In this document: piece after piece, positions 1 through 7,855 of the stretch | How the letters are laid out: every line of letters begins with the position of its first letter | Numbering within the stretch: the stretch's first letter is position 1 | NCBI RefSeq assembly: GCF_029714185.1 | Contig: NZ_CP121671.1 | Coordinates: forward strand, 1,488,001 to 1,552,000 | Source of the DNA: Halobacillus naozhouensis | Lineage (GTDB): Bacteria; Bacillota; Bacilli; Bacillales; Halobacillaceae | Direction: 5' to 3' | DNA: 64,000 bases | Translations under genes and position numbers: made by a program | The notes under the pieces: generated by a model | The model's database searches: none | Told to the model about the DNA's origin: nothing | The model's input: the letters and a program-made list of their open reading frames with translations, nothing else

Positions 1-143
1 TAATTAGTTAAGGAAATATTTTTTCAACTTTAACAATCGCACCCGATTCCAGAGTAGTTTCTATAAGCTATTTTAGATCAACTTTTTGGTCAAAATACAC
101 ACTTTTCCGGTTATGTAGTCGATGCCTTATTAGGCATACGGCT

Positions 144-587
144 TTAATGGAAATACCTTAATAGAAAAAACTTCATGAGGAACCCTGAGATACAGCCGGG
201 TATTACAAAGAGCATAGGTAACCAAACCGGCCCCAACAATACTCCAAATAATGTGAATGTCATAGAATATATTAATCCAACTGTGACCGAATAAGCCGAG
301 AAGACGAAGGGAAGAAAAGAATAAGGCTGTTGTCCACCCCCGGCGTCCCTGTAAGCATCCCACATGGCAAAAAAGTATAAACAAGGATAAAACATCAGCC
401 ATCCATAATTAGTTTGCTGAATCGCTTCATCAACTTTTCCATGAAAACTTAATAAGATGACTTGGTTAAAGTTTGCCTGTATATTAATTAAGAACTCAAG
501 TAATATGAGCCCGATACCTTTTATATATTTTCTATTGAGTATTTGCCCAAAACCTGGAAGACCAATGCTCCAAAACAGTTTTTCCAT
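144..587 (-). CDS. small polytopic membrane protein of the DUF3231 cassette (147 aa)
   Basis: Function unknown. The protein is strongly hydrophobic, with about three to four membrane segments (roughly residues 20-38, 60-78, 88-108 and 112-142). Its N-terminus LFWSIGLPGFGQILN resembles the start of TM2-like proteins, where a Pro-Gly-x-Gly-Gln motif precedes the first helix. It is a clear paralog of the protein at 48708-49169, sharing for example QQTNY, WLMFYPCLYFFAMWDAY and DAGGG. It starts 6 nt after the stop of the upstream DUF3231 gene, so the two are probably co-transcribed. The ribosome binding site is weak (AAGGA about 16 nt upstream), which suggests translational coupling. Both copies sit immediately downstream of DUF3231 genes, so a shared role is likely but is inference. 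Confidence 0.75.
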   Translation of the reverse strand: MEKLFWSIGLPGFGQILNRKYIKGIGLILLEFLINIQANFNQVILLSFHGKVDEAIQQTNYGWLMFYPCLYFFAMWDAYRDAGGGQQPYSFLPFVFSAYSVTVGLIYSMTFTLFGVLLGPVWLPMLFVIPGCISGFLMKFFLLRYFH

Positions 588-593
588 CGGTTG

Positions 594-1073
594 TTAATCT
601 TTTTTCCTTGCTAGAGTTTTTCGGTCAACTCCTATAGATGGTTGCTCCAACCAACCTTTGTCGATCAAAATGTTTGCCCTGTATTCGGAGTACTTGGCAA
701 TCTCTCCTGCCAAACGAAGGTAGTGTAATCCTAAGTCTCTTCTCGGACTGTCGGACATAGCAATCCCGTGTTGCCCTATTCCTGAAGCAATCAAGGCCGT
801 AATATGAAACATCATTAATTTGTCTGAAAAAGTATAAACAATAGAGTCCATAACGGTGTGATCCCACGTTTGAGGGGAGGGCAAATGTTCCTCTTCAAGT
901 AAGGAAGAGAAGACTTTATCCAACGCATAGCCTAGTACCCCTGATATTTCTGGGTCTTCTACTTTCGCCAAAAAATACCTCAGACCACAAATCATCATTG
1001 TCCCCTGAACATACGATGTCCAAAGGTTTGAAATTTCAGCAGATGTTAGTTCTACATGAGCATTAGTTTCCAT
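594..1073 (-). CDS. DUF3231-family protein, single-unit short form (159 aa)
   Basis: Most DUF3231 proteins of this window have two tandem units and 333-340 residues; this one has 159. Its first 45 residues (LTSAEISNLWTSY) match the start of unit 1. From about residue 55 onward (SPQTW, then FSDKLMMFH, then GWLEQP near the end) it matches the second half of unit 2. It therefore looks like an in-frame internal deletion that fused the two ends. The start was chosen at METNAH because AGGAGG lies 6 nt upstream; an upstream in-frame start at 1091 has no such site. The family is predicted to be all-helical; its biochemical role is not known to me. It lies between a full-length DUF3231 gene and a membrane protein gene on the same strand. 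Confidence 0.8.
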   Translation of the reverse strand: METNAHVELTSAEISNLWTSYVQGTMMICGLRYFLAKVEDPEISGVLGYALDKVFSSLLEEEHLPSPQTWDHTVMDSIVYTFSDKLMMFHITALIASGIGQHGIAMSDSPRRDLGLHYLRLAGEIAKYSEYRANILIDKGWLEQPSIGVDRKTLARKKD

Positions 1074-1194
1074 GGTTAACCTCCTAATCACTCTTATGAA
1101 CTTTTTTTCATAATGTTTTAATGGTTCTTGCTGATCATGAGATCTATCCTTGGCAGTTTCTTTCCATTGTTGCTACGCCCCCTTAAAATAGGTC

Positions 1195-2217
1195 CTACTG
1201 TTTTTTCGGTCGCTGATGGATCAATTGATTTCGATCTGCAGCAGTTGGCGGTTTTTCCATCCATCTCTCGGCAATCATGATCTCCATTCCTTTATCCCCG
1301 TATTTTCCAAGCTCCGCAGCGAGCTTCCCATACATCGGTATTAAATCGTGTCTCATACTTGTAGACATACTTCCCCCATACGTGGCTATGCCGCCCATAC
1401 TAAGTGCTCTAGTATGGTATACCATCAACTTGTCCGAAAACGGGGCTTGAGTGGATTCCGTGACCTCCGAATTCCATGTTTGGGGGGAAGAGAGGTCTTC
1501 TTTTGTTAGGAGGTCCGCGAATACTTTCGTATGCTTGGATGCGATTTTCTTTCCGCTTTTAAGGTATTCTCTTGCTCTTTCGGTTTTAGCGACCTGGGCG
1601 TAGCCAGTGAATAACACCTTCGAGAATATATTTGTTAACTCGCACATGAAAACATCGTTGATTTCCACGGCGTTTAAGGGGTACTGTTTCCCCACCCAAC
1701 CGTTCATGTATTGCTGATCCCGGATATATTCTATTTTCTCGGAAACAGGGACATAAGGAGATCTTGTATAGATGCCTTTCTTCAACATTACTTTCGTTAT
1801 TTTCTTTGAAAGATCGGCAGATGAGCCGATACATTTATGAAAATAATCGTTTGTGTCTTCCCGTGGAGAAAGTGGTAAGGTTGCACCATAAGCCATTAGA
1901 CCAAGACGTGACATGTTTTGTAAATAAACAAGTCCAAAGGTATCCGAGAAAAGTCGTGGTACTGTAGTATCAACATCATTATCCGTAAATCCTTCAGGAA
2001 CGGGTTGATTTTCTCTTTTAAAGATTTCTGCAATTTCCTCTACATGCTTTTGAGAGAGATTCAAAGCAAATTTTAAAACTGGTATTACCTCTTTATCATC
2101 CGCCTTGGCAAGAAAGTGTTTCAATACGCAAATCGCCATGCTGTCATTGATATAAGAAGTCCAAAGCATTCCTAACTCTGAGGCAGTTAGCCTTAGATTC
2201 GGCTGAGATTTATTTTT
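1195..2217 (-). CDS. DUF3231-family two-unit protein (340 aa)
   Basis: Two tandem helical units: unit 1 starts with LTASELGMLWTSYIND, unit 2 with PLNAVEINDVF. Family landmarks include PFSDKLMVYHT in unit 2 and a C-terminal RWMEKPP followed by DR. The start is taken as GTG at 2217 (protein begins VKNKSQPN) because a GGGGGA site lies just upstream; an in-frame ATG at 2262 lacks a ribosome binding site. Family function is not established. It is one of four full-length copies in this window, all on the minus strand. The degU-like gene is divergent from it, across 268 nt that must hold both promoters. Confidence 0.82.
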   Translation of the reverse strand, partial: KNKSQPNLRLTASELGMLWTSYINDSMAICVLKHFLAKADDKEVIPVLKFALNLSQKHVEEIAEIFKRENQPVPEGFTDNDVDTTVPRLFSDTFGLVYLQNMSRLGLMAYGATLPLSPREDTNDYFHKCIGSSADLSKKITKVMLKKGIYTRSPYVPVSEKIEYIRDQQYMNGWVGKQYPLNAVEINDVFMCELTNIFSKVLFTGYAQVAKTERAREYLKSGKKIASKHTKVFADLLTKEDLSSPQTWNSEVTESTQAPFSDKLMVYHTRALSMGGIATYGGSMSTSMRHDLIPMYGKLAAELGKYGDKGMEIMIAERWMEKPPTAADRNQLIHQRPKKQ

Positions 2218-2485
2218 CACTGTCGTTCCCCCTAAGTAAGTACTGACCATATTGTTCCGCATGAGTGGGACGAATATTCCATTGAGTTACAGCAAGTTAT
2301 TTCTTGGACATATCTAACAGAAGATGTGGATACCCAATATTTACACCCAAACAATATGAATAATGAATTGAAGCGTTTATAATAAAAATAGGGTTAGGTT
2401 ATTGACCGTGAATAGACAGAGAAAAGTAGAGACTTTTTCATTCATAGAAAAAGAGAACCGAATGGGGAAAATAGGAGGATAGCTA

Positions 2486-3169
2486 ATGGCGACCAGTATT
2501 GTATTAATTGATGATCATAAATTATTTCGTGAAGGTGTGAAGCGGATATTGGATTTTGAATCCAGCTTTAAAATCGTTGCAGAGGGCGATGGTGGAACTG
2601 CAGCGCTCGACCTAATCGAAAAAAATAAACCTGATATTGTATTGATGGATATTAATATGCCCAATATGAACGGTATTGAGGCAACGAGGGAGATTACATC
2701 TCGTTATCCAGACTTAAAAATTATCATTCTTTCCATTCATGATGATGAAAACTACGTAATTCACGCTCTGAAAATGGGGGCCCGAGGGTTCTTGTTAAAG
2801 GAAATGGATTCTGATGCTCTAATAGAGGCGATTAAAATAGTCAGTGGTGGAGGATCCTACTTACACCCGAAAGTCACCCACCATTTAGTGAGTGAATATC
2901 GTCGTCTATTAAAAAGCGCAGAGGCGAACTCACTCTCATTCCAAATGAAAGAGTATCGTAAGCCCTTTCATCTGCTTACACGCCGTGAATGTGAGATACT
3001 CCAACTAATGGCAAATGGAAATAGTAACCGTGGTCTTGCTGAATCGCTTTATATCAGTGAAAAAACAGTTAAAAACCATGTGAGCAATCTTTTGAGAAAG
3101 ATGAAGGTTAATGACCGTACACAAGCTGTCATTTCAGCCATTAAAAACGGCTGGGTCGAAGTGGTCTGA
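2486..3169 (+). CDS. DegU-like NarL/FixJ-family response regulator (orphan)
   Basis: A 227-residue response regulator. The receiver domain has the acidic pair DD at residues 9-10, the phosphoacceptor Asp55 (LMDINMP), and Lys104 in LLKEMD. A LuxR-type helix-turn-helix covers about residues 160-225 (LTRRECEILQLMANG, ISEKTVKNHVSNLLRKM). Similarity to Bacillus subtilis DegU runs the full length, including REGVKRILDFE, LSIHDDENYV and YLHPKVTH, and the C-terminus AIKNGWVEV. DegU normally works with the kinase DegS encoded next to it; no kinase gene is here. It may be a second DegU copy that listens to DegS elsewhere or acts unphosphorylated. AGGAGG precedes the ATG, and a strong terminator follows 14 nt after the stop. 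Its position inside the DUF3231 cluster suggests a regulatory link, which is inference. Confidence 0.85.
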   Translation: MATSIVLIDDHKLFREGVKRILDFESSFKIVAEGDGGTAALDLIEKNKPDIVLMDINMPNMNGIEATREITSRYPDLKIIILSIHDDENYVIHALKMGARGFLLKEMDSDALIEAIKIVSGGGSYLHPKVTHHLVSEYRRLLKSAEANSLSFQMKEYRKPFHLLTRRECEILQLMANGNSNRGLAESLYISEKTVKNHVSNLLRKMKVNDRTQAVISAIKNGWVEVV

Positions 3170-3183
3170 CAGTTAAAAAACGA

Positions 3184-3217
3184 GCAATGGAGAACACTTT
3201 TCTCCATTGCTTTTTTA
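3184..3217 (+). terminator. rho-independent terminator after the degU-like gene
   Basis: A perfect 10-bp stem (GCAATGGAGA with TCTCCATTGC) around a 7-nt loop, followed by six T residues. It isolates the response regulator gene as a single transcription unit. Confidence 0.9.
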
Positions 3218-3258
3218 ATAGCCTGCCACCATAAAGCCATGCATAAACCATTGCGGTC

Positions 3259-3441
3259 TTAACTAGTTAATTGGTTTGTTAAATCAATAATTTTCTTAAA
3301 GGCTTCCTCTCTAGTTGTTATAGATGAATTTGGATCCTGAAATTGGTAAATTAAATCTTGAATTTCAGCAATAAGGTATAAATCATCTGGTTTGTTGTAT
3401 TGGGCCATTTTTGTTGGAAAATTAATTAGATTGTCTCGCAC
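3259..3441 (-). CDS. small hypothetical protein (60 aa)
   Basis: Unrecognised small protein, predicted helical and acidic, with no membrane segment or cysteine motif. Supporting it as a gene: the ORF begins with GTG 7 nt after AGGAG, and its composition looks coding (IAEIQDLIYQF, AFKKIIDLTNQLT). It converges on the degU-like gene and lies downstream of the decayed DUF3231 copy. No longer homolog can be named from the sequence alone. Confidence 0.5.
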   Translation of the reverse strand: MRDNLINFPTKMAQYNKPDDLYLIAEIQDLIYQFQDPNSSITTREEAFKKIIDLTNQLTS

Positions 3442-3860
3442 AGGAAATCTCCTAGGTTGAAATTTATCTTAATTTTCCTATTACCTCTTTATAAAAAGCT
3501 AAAACCCATAAAATGCTATAAATAAAAGATGGAATCCTGAGTAGCTCCCTCTCTGTGTAATTCCTTTACTTAGACCCGGCATTTAATCTTTGGCCGATTA
3601 AAGCCCACGCCTACGTAGTCAGTTTAGACAAATAAAAAGGTATATTACTCACTTATTTTGCGTTAACTATTAAATAGAGGGTCATCCATATTAGCCTTGA
3701 CTAACTTGGGTAACCCTTTTCTATCTTTTGAATAATCGCGCCACGTTTATTTAATAAATGAAGAGTACCTATTAGCTGGTATTGTTGAAGACTTGAAATC
3801 AAAGTAATTGCCTAAATTAACTCCCACATTAAGCCATTATCATAATAAATGTGATAAACG
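3442..3860. other. AT-rich intergenic stretch, no gene seen
   Basis: About 420 nt with many stops in all frames. A weak imperfect hairpin (around GGGTCATCC and GGGTAACCC, 3678-3716) resembles the better terminator at 5782-5830, so this may be a decayed copy of the downstream flank of a DUF3231 gene. Nothing else was found. Confidence 0.4.
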
Positions 3861-4444
3861 AATCGAGGATTTTAACTTGTTTTTGACAAAGTGTTGCTCC
3901 TCTTTGAAAGTACTTACGAAGATCTTTTGATGTGGTGACCTGACTGAATTCGATTTACAGTACGATTTTTACCATAAGCTTTTGTACATTAAAAAATAAA
4001 CCACAATTTCCACTGCATTTAAAGGTCTTTGCTTCCCAAACCACCCCTTTAAATAATTTTGCTTTTTCACAAAGTCAATCTGTTCCGGTGCGTTGATGGA
4101 AGGAGGTCTACTTAAATTTCCTTTTTGTAACATCACCTCTACGATTTTATCGTATAGTTGCAAGGATTCCATATTACACTGAATAAAGTAGCTTCTTTGG
4201 TCAGCACGGACGGAAGTGATTTAAATGGCGATGGAAGGGGATGCTGCCCTGCCTCTGTTAAAAATAATTTAGATTGTTCTGCTTCTTTGATTACCATTTC
4301 TTCAGCCAATTTAAGCATTTTCAATAAATCTTGACTTTGAGTTGTAGCCATAAAGTGACGCGTTACAAATATCCCCATCGTATTCGTCACATAAGAGCTC
4401 CAAAGGTTGGAAGTTTCTGCTGGTGTTAATTTTCTTATCTCCAT
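3861..4444 (-). pseudogene. DUF3231-family pseudogene (frameshifted, internally deleted)
   Basis: Three segments of a DUF3231 protein lie in order on the minus strand but in different frames. Segment 1 (4444 down to about 4190) begins MEIRKLTPAETSNLWSSYV and matches the start of unit 1. Segment 2 (4172 to about 3985) contains QNYLKGWFGKQRPLNAVEI and matches the unit 1/unit 2 junction. A third piece at about 3945-3861 reads SQVTTSKDLRKYF and then KQVKIL, matching unit 2 of the intact copies (compare SQVTQSKEVRKFL at 50522-51523). Most of unit 1 and the whole C-terminus with the PFSDKL and WLEQPP motifs are missing. The gene cannot give a full product. Confidence 0.85.
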
Positions 4445-4524
4445 ATTGAAAGTAACATTCCAAACTTATGTCCATTGATCAAAAAGGAGTTACAAAAGAG
4501 GGGACCTTTTAACTTTTAACCTGC

Positions 4525-5535
4525 TTACTTCCCCTTTGATAAGCGAGTTCTATCTTCCATTTGAGGTGGTTCCTCCAACCATCCATGTTTAGCCATCAGG
4601 TCTCCTCCTTCATTTGCAAACTCGAAAATATCTTTAGCAGTCGTTACCATCTTTAACGGTAAATCTTTTCTAAGACTGAATGATGTACCTAAAGCATTGC
4701 TGCCTAAACCAAAGCTATTTAGAATGGATGTATTGTACATCATAAGCTTATCTGAGAAAGGGGAGATTGTAGATTCCGTAACCAAACCGGCTGACGTAGC
4801 TGGAACTATGATGTCACTTTCTAACAGGATCTCACTAAATTTGGAGTTGATCGATTTGGACAATTCTTTTCCTTTGAAAAAGTAATTACGAGTATCCTTT
4901 TTTTCAGCAACCTGGGAAAAGCCTGTCATTAATTTCATCCCTGTAACGTTGGCTTCAATCGCCTGATAGAGATAAGCTACTTCCACAGTATTTAAGGTTC
5001 TTTTAGGACCTTTTAATTTAAACCCTTGACGATAATCTTTCCCTTCCGCAATTTCAGCATGATTTGGCATGTTGACACTCGGAGATTTGGGAAGTGCGCC
5101 TTTGCTGAGCAAATATTGCGTTGTTTGTTCGCAGAGATCCTCCGCAAATGCAGAAAATCTCCTGTATAAATCCATAATGTCTTTTCGATAGCTCATACTT
5201 AAATGTAAGGCGTGAATTCCTGTGGCAATTTTCATCATCATACGCAAATATATGATTTGAAAAATATCATCATACAGTGGTGGCGCATTATAATTTACAT
5301 CATTCTCTGTAAACCCAATTGGAACCGTTGCCCCTTCTGCTTTGAAAATCCCCTTTAATTCCTGGACAAGTTTCTTTTCCTCATCGTTAAAGGTTTGAAG
5401 GATTTCGGCAGCCTTTGGCTCTTGACTATTTTTCAAAAAATAGTCAGTTACTTGGACCATCATGGTCTTTTTTTGATACACGATCCAAAGGGTTCCAAGC
5501 TCGGATGACGTTACCGGTATACGTCCTGTTGTCAT
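4525..5535 (-). CDS. DUF3231-family two-unit protein (336 aa)
   Basis: Full-length family member with two tandem units. Unit 1 opens VTSSELGTLWIVYQKKTM, unit 2 opens RTLNTVEVAYLYQAIEAN, followed by PFSDKLMMYNTS and the end motif GWLEEPPQMEDR. It is closest to the copy at 49279-50301, sharing EVAYLYQAIEAN versus EIGHLYQAIEAN and the same LSKG tail. The start has GAAGGAGTG about 7 nt upstream. Function unknown. It is the first gene of the left DUF3231 cluster in transcription order, and its upstream flank holds a degenerate DUF3231 fragment. Confidence 0.82.
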   Translation of the reverse strand: MTTGRIPVTSSELGTLWIVYQKKTMMVQVTDYFLKNSQEPKAAEILQTFNDEEKKLVQELKGIFKAEGATVPIGFTENDVNYNAPPLYDDIFQIIYLRMMMKIATGIHALHLSMSYRKDIMDLYRRFSAFAEDLCEQTTQYLLSKGALPKSPSVNMPNHAEIAEGKDYRQGFKLKGPKRTLNTVEVAYLYQAIEANVTGMKLMTGFSQVAEKKDTRNYFFKGKELSKSINSKFSEILLESDIIVPATSAGLVTESTISPFSDKLMMYNTSILNSFGLGSNALGTSFSLRKDLPLKMVTTAKDIFEFANEGGDLMAKHGWLEEPPQMEDRTRLSKGK

Positions 5536-5781
5536 TTAACCACTCCTTCAAGAGACTCCATTTCAAATCAAAAGGATATTTACCAGTAGGATTCACTCCA
5601 CCCCAATAAATATTCTTATTTTCAGGGGAGTGAATCAGAAAAGGTGTTTAAAATTTAAGATTTCAATTAAAGTAATTAATCGACAAATATTATTGAACAA
5701 CTCCGAATGAACATTTTATACCCTGAATTACAGAGTTTTGCTTATCAATTTATTATTTATTTTGCACGAACAAAAAATAGA

Positions 5782-5830
5782 GGATCATCCATATTAAGCA
5801 AAACTAATGGACGATCCTTTTATATTTTTT
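5782..5830 (+). terminator. bidirectional terminator-like hairpin
   Basis: An 11-bp stem, GGATCATCCAT with ATGGACGATCC (one G-U pair), followed by a T-rich run on the plus strand. The other flank is A-rich, giving a T run on the minus strand, so it could stop transcripts from the esterase remnant as well. Confidence 0.6.
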
Positions 5831-5908
5831 TCTTCAACAAAAGCTCCATATTGTTGAATACTGTAATAAAGATAATTGACTTCGCTGGTATTTAATTAAG
5901 CGCCCCGT
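5828..5908 (-). pseudogene. degenerate DUF3231 fragment
   Basis: Reading the minus strand gives LNTSEVNYLYYSIQQYGAF, with a stop just before it. This aligns with the opening of unit 2 in intact copies (LNTVEVAYLYQAIEAN at 4525-5535). Only about 25 residues remain. It shows that another DUF3231 gene once lay here. Confidence 0.6.
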
Positions 5909-5929
5909 TAATTGAATTTTTTATTTTAA

Positions 5930-6333
5930 TTACCAAATTAAATTATTTAAAAATGTAAGAATATCTTTGTCCACTTCTTCGATGTCTAAACCTATTGGCA
6001 TCAAGTGGATGGAATTAGGATAACCTTTAATCGATTTTGACTCGATATAACACTTCGATATACAAGATTTGCACTCTCTTTGTACAGTAATTCATCTAAT
6101 TCACCATAAAATATACTAATCGGTGAAGTAATACGAGCTAATTTAGCTATTGTCGCATCAATTAGCTGTTGAAACTCGACTAATGGAGCTACAGACATAT
6201 TTTGAATCCGTTTGATTTCTAGATTTATTTGTTCTCCATTTTCCCCCTCAATTTGTTTGTATCTCTTTGCGTAATGGAAGACGCGCTCTTGTAATACAGC
6301 AACTTCCCGATGGGCAGGGACAGAGATTGTCAC
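5930..6333 (-). pseudogene. C-terminal half of an Est30-like carboxylesterase, frameshifted
   Basis: The remaining reading frames match the C-terminal half of monoacylglycerol lipase/carboxylesterases of the Est30 type. Landmarks are a lid region (VFHYAKRYKQIEGENGEQI), the strand and acidic turn carrying the catalytic Asp (ISIFYGELDELLYKESANL), and, after a frameshift near 6010, the catalytic His segment NSIHLMPIG and a terminal helix DILTFLNNLI. The N-terminal half with the GxSxG nucleophile is absent upstream. It is a dead remnant. Assignment rests on recalled family motifs. Confidence 0.7.
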
Positions 6334-6590
6334 AACACTAAGTTAGGTGATATAAGACACTGCCTTATTTTCTATAAATTAACAGTATGTAAAAATCAAA
6401 AAAGTTTAGAAATCGAGATAATTATGGTAATATATCCTTTTACGCTACATATACAAAACAAAAGATATATAGAAATTAGAGACGACTTTGATAAAATATA
6501 GGTATAGGTAGTGTAGCCCTACATCATTAGATTGGTGTGGGGCTTCTTATTTTGTAATAAATTTCATGTATACGCATCCTTGCTTTTTGA

Positions 6591-6609
6591 TATAATAGAA
6601 CAAACGTTC
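6591..6609 (+). promoter_or_regulatory. SOS promoter: -10 with overlapping LexA box
   Basis: A perfect TATAAT at 6591-6596 is followed at once by GAACAAACGTTC (6598-6609), matching the Bacillus LexA/DinR box GAAC-N4-GTTC. GTATAC lies 17 nt upstream of the -10. The promoter of the Y-family polymerase at 23732-23751 has the same layout (GTATAC, 18 nt, TATAAT, then a box), which supports both as paired SOS promoters. Confidence 0.85.
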
Positions 6610-6628
6610 GTATTAAGGAGTTGAGGAA

Positions 6629-6844
6629 ATGGATGGTTTACTAAATCGCGCAGTTGGCCAAAACCAGAAGCTTGAAATGATTTACCTGGATAGCAAGGGA
6701 GAAATGTCTCAAAGGATTGTTAGGGTTGTTCATGTGAGGGAAGATGATCTGCTTGCTTTCTGCAATTCACGTAGAAAGGTAAGGACCTTCAAAAAGGAAA
6801 ACATTTTATCTATTGCCCGAGTACGGAAGAAAGTGGGGGCTTAG
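6629..6844 (+). CDS. mini WYL-like SOS protein (71 aa)
   Basis: A paralog of the 75-residue protein at 25041-25268, sharing QKLEMIYLD, SQRI and SRRKVRTFKK. The pattern IYLDSKGEMSQRIVRVV, then LAFCNSRRKVRTFK, resembles a minimal WYL domain, a ligand- or nucleic-acid-sensing fold. That assignment is tentative. The gene lies under a LexA box and 3 nt before a YolD-like gene, as in its paralog. AAGGAG is placed about 11 nt before the ATG. In this copy no polymerase gene precedes the pair. Probable role: accessory factor in DNA damage response, by context only. Confidence 0.75.
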   Translation: MDGLLNRAVGQNQKLEMIYLDSKGEMSQRIVRVVHVREDDLLAFCNSRRKVRTFKKENILSIARVRKKVGA

Positions 6845-6847
6845 ATT

Positions 6848-7180
6848 ATGGAACCGAAAGACAGAGGTACAATTAAGTGGACTGCACTAATGATGCCAGA
6901 GCATGTTGAAATGATTCAAAAACTTTGGAAAGAGGATGAAGGGGAAGAAAAGAAGGTCCTTGATGAATCACAGGTAGAAGAGAATTCTTTTGCTCTGCAA
7001 CGCGCGATGAATGACGGTCTGCCTGTAGAACTTAAATATCATAACGGTTTTAAATACATTAGTGTCAAAGTAAAGATTAAAGGATTGGATCCGTACACAA
7101 AGAAGGTAAGGTGCGCTGCTCCCAACAAAGAAAGTTTAAAAGTTAAGTTTGAGGATATTTTTAAAGTCATTTTTCTTTAA
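6848..7180 (+). CDS. YolD-like family protein (110 aa)
   Basis: Matches the YolD-like family typically encoded beside UvrX/YqjW-type Y-family polymerases. Landmarks are the N-terminal DRGTIKWTALMMPEHVEMI, an acidic middle, and a C-terminal small beta region (YHNGFKYISVKVKIKG). Its paralog at 25268-25606 is similar throughout (DRGTIKWTSLMLPEHVELI). Family members are thought to interact with the polymerase or modulate its use, but the mechanism is unknown. It follows the mini WYL-like gene by 3 nt and shares its SOS promoter. This cassette has no polymerase, so it may work with the one at 23.8 kb. Confidence 0.82.
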   Translation: MEPKDRGTIKWTALMMPEHVEMIQKLWKEDEGEEKKVLDESQVEENSFALQRAMNDGLPVELKYHNGFKYISVKVKIKGLDPYTKKVRCAAPNKESLKVKFEDIFKVIFL

Positions 7181-7316
7181 AAGAAGGAAAAAGGTTTGTT
7201 TATCCTAATAAAGAAATAATCCGAGAAAAAGCATTATACCATAATCAATTTGAAAAATGAATAAATTATTGCTTTTTCGGAAAAATAATGTATAATTATA
7301 ATCAGATAAAAAGGTG

Positions 7317-7345
7317 TTGTCTTTTTATCAGCGTTTTGTTATAAT
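7317..7345 (+). promoter_or_regulatory. sigma-A type promoter of the Panacea-like/membrane protein module
   Basis: TTGTCT (7317-7322), a 17-nt spacer, and a perfect TATAAT (7340-7345), 27 nt before the start codon of the next gene. GGAGGTG lies about 10 nt before that start. The module thus has its own promoter. Confidence 0.75.
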
Positions 7346-7372
7346 ATTAGGTTTCTTGGAGGTGTTATCATT

Positions 7373-7855
7373 ATGAAGCGTGGAGTTTTGAATAAATTCT
7401 TACTACTTTACCTTATTGAGTCTGCTGGCCAAGGTGGGATCAGGGGGGCAACACGTCTTCAAAAAATGGTGTTTGCTTCAGAAGCTTCTACAAGAGAATC
7501 AGGGGATACTAATACTTTTAATTATAAATTTATTAGGTGGCATTATGGACCATACAGCAAGGAACTAAAAGAGGATATTGAATTTTTAGTGTCTAATAAC
7601 CTTATCCATGCCAACACATCTAACAGGTTTACACTAACCGCTTTAGGTCAAAGAGCCCTAAATAGAGTTAGGGGTTCTCTTCCTAACTTTGCTGATATTG
7701 ACACAGTCAGTAACATTGTGGAAGAGTTTAGGGCCTCAAGTTTAAGAGAACTTTTAGAAGGTGTGTATGAAGAATACGATGTTACAACTTATAATATGGG
7801 TGAGATAATTGAACCACTAAAATATTTTCAAATAAGTGAGTCACCAAATGTTTAG
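7373..7855 (+). CDS. Panacea/YwgA-like winged-helix protein, candidate antitoxin or regulator (160 aa)
   Basis: The layout of conserved residues matches the SocA/Panacea (DUF4065) and YwgA-type group: GATRLQKMVF at about residues 25-34, YKFIRWHYGPYSKELKEDI in the middle, and a wing-like FTLTALGQRAL at about 85-95. Panacea domains are known as antitoxin modules paired with many different toxins. Here the partner would be the overlapping membrane protein gene. A clean promoter and GGAGGTG precede the ATG. The two genes are visibly more AT-rich than serC-serA beside them, which hints at transfer. Assignment to Panacea rather than YwgA is not certain. Confidence 0.65.
   Translation: MKRGVLNKFLLLYLIESAGQGGIRGATRLQKMVFASEASTRESGDTNTFNYKFIRWHYGPYSKELKEDIEFLVSNNLIHANTSNRFTLTALGQRALNRVRGSLPNFADIDTVSNIVEEFRASSLRELLEGVYEEYDVTTYNMGEIIEPLKYFQISESPNV

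Noticed and set aside
5707..5895. Plus-strand frame of 62 codons
   Set aside because: Covers a terminator hairpin and is antisense to a DUF3231 fragment.
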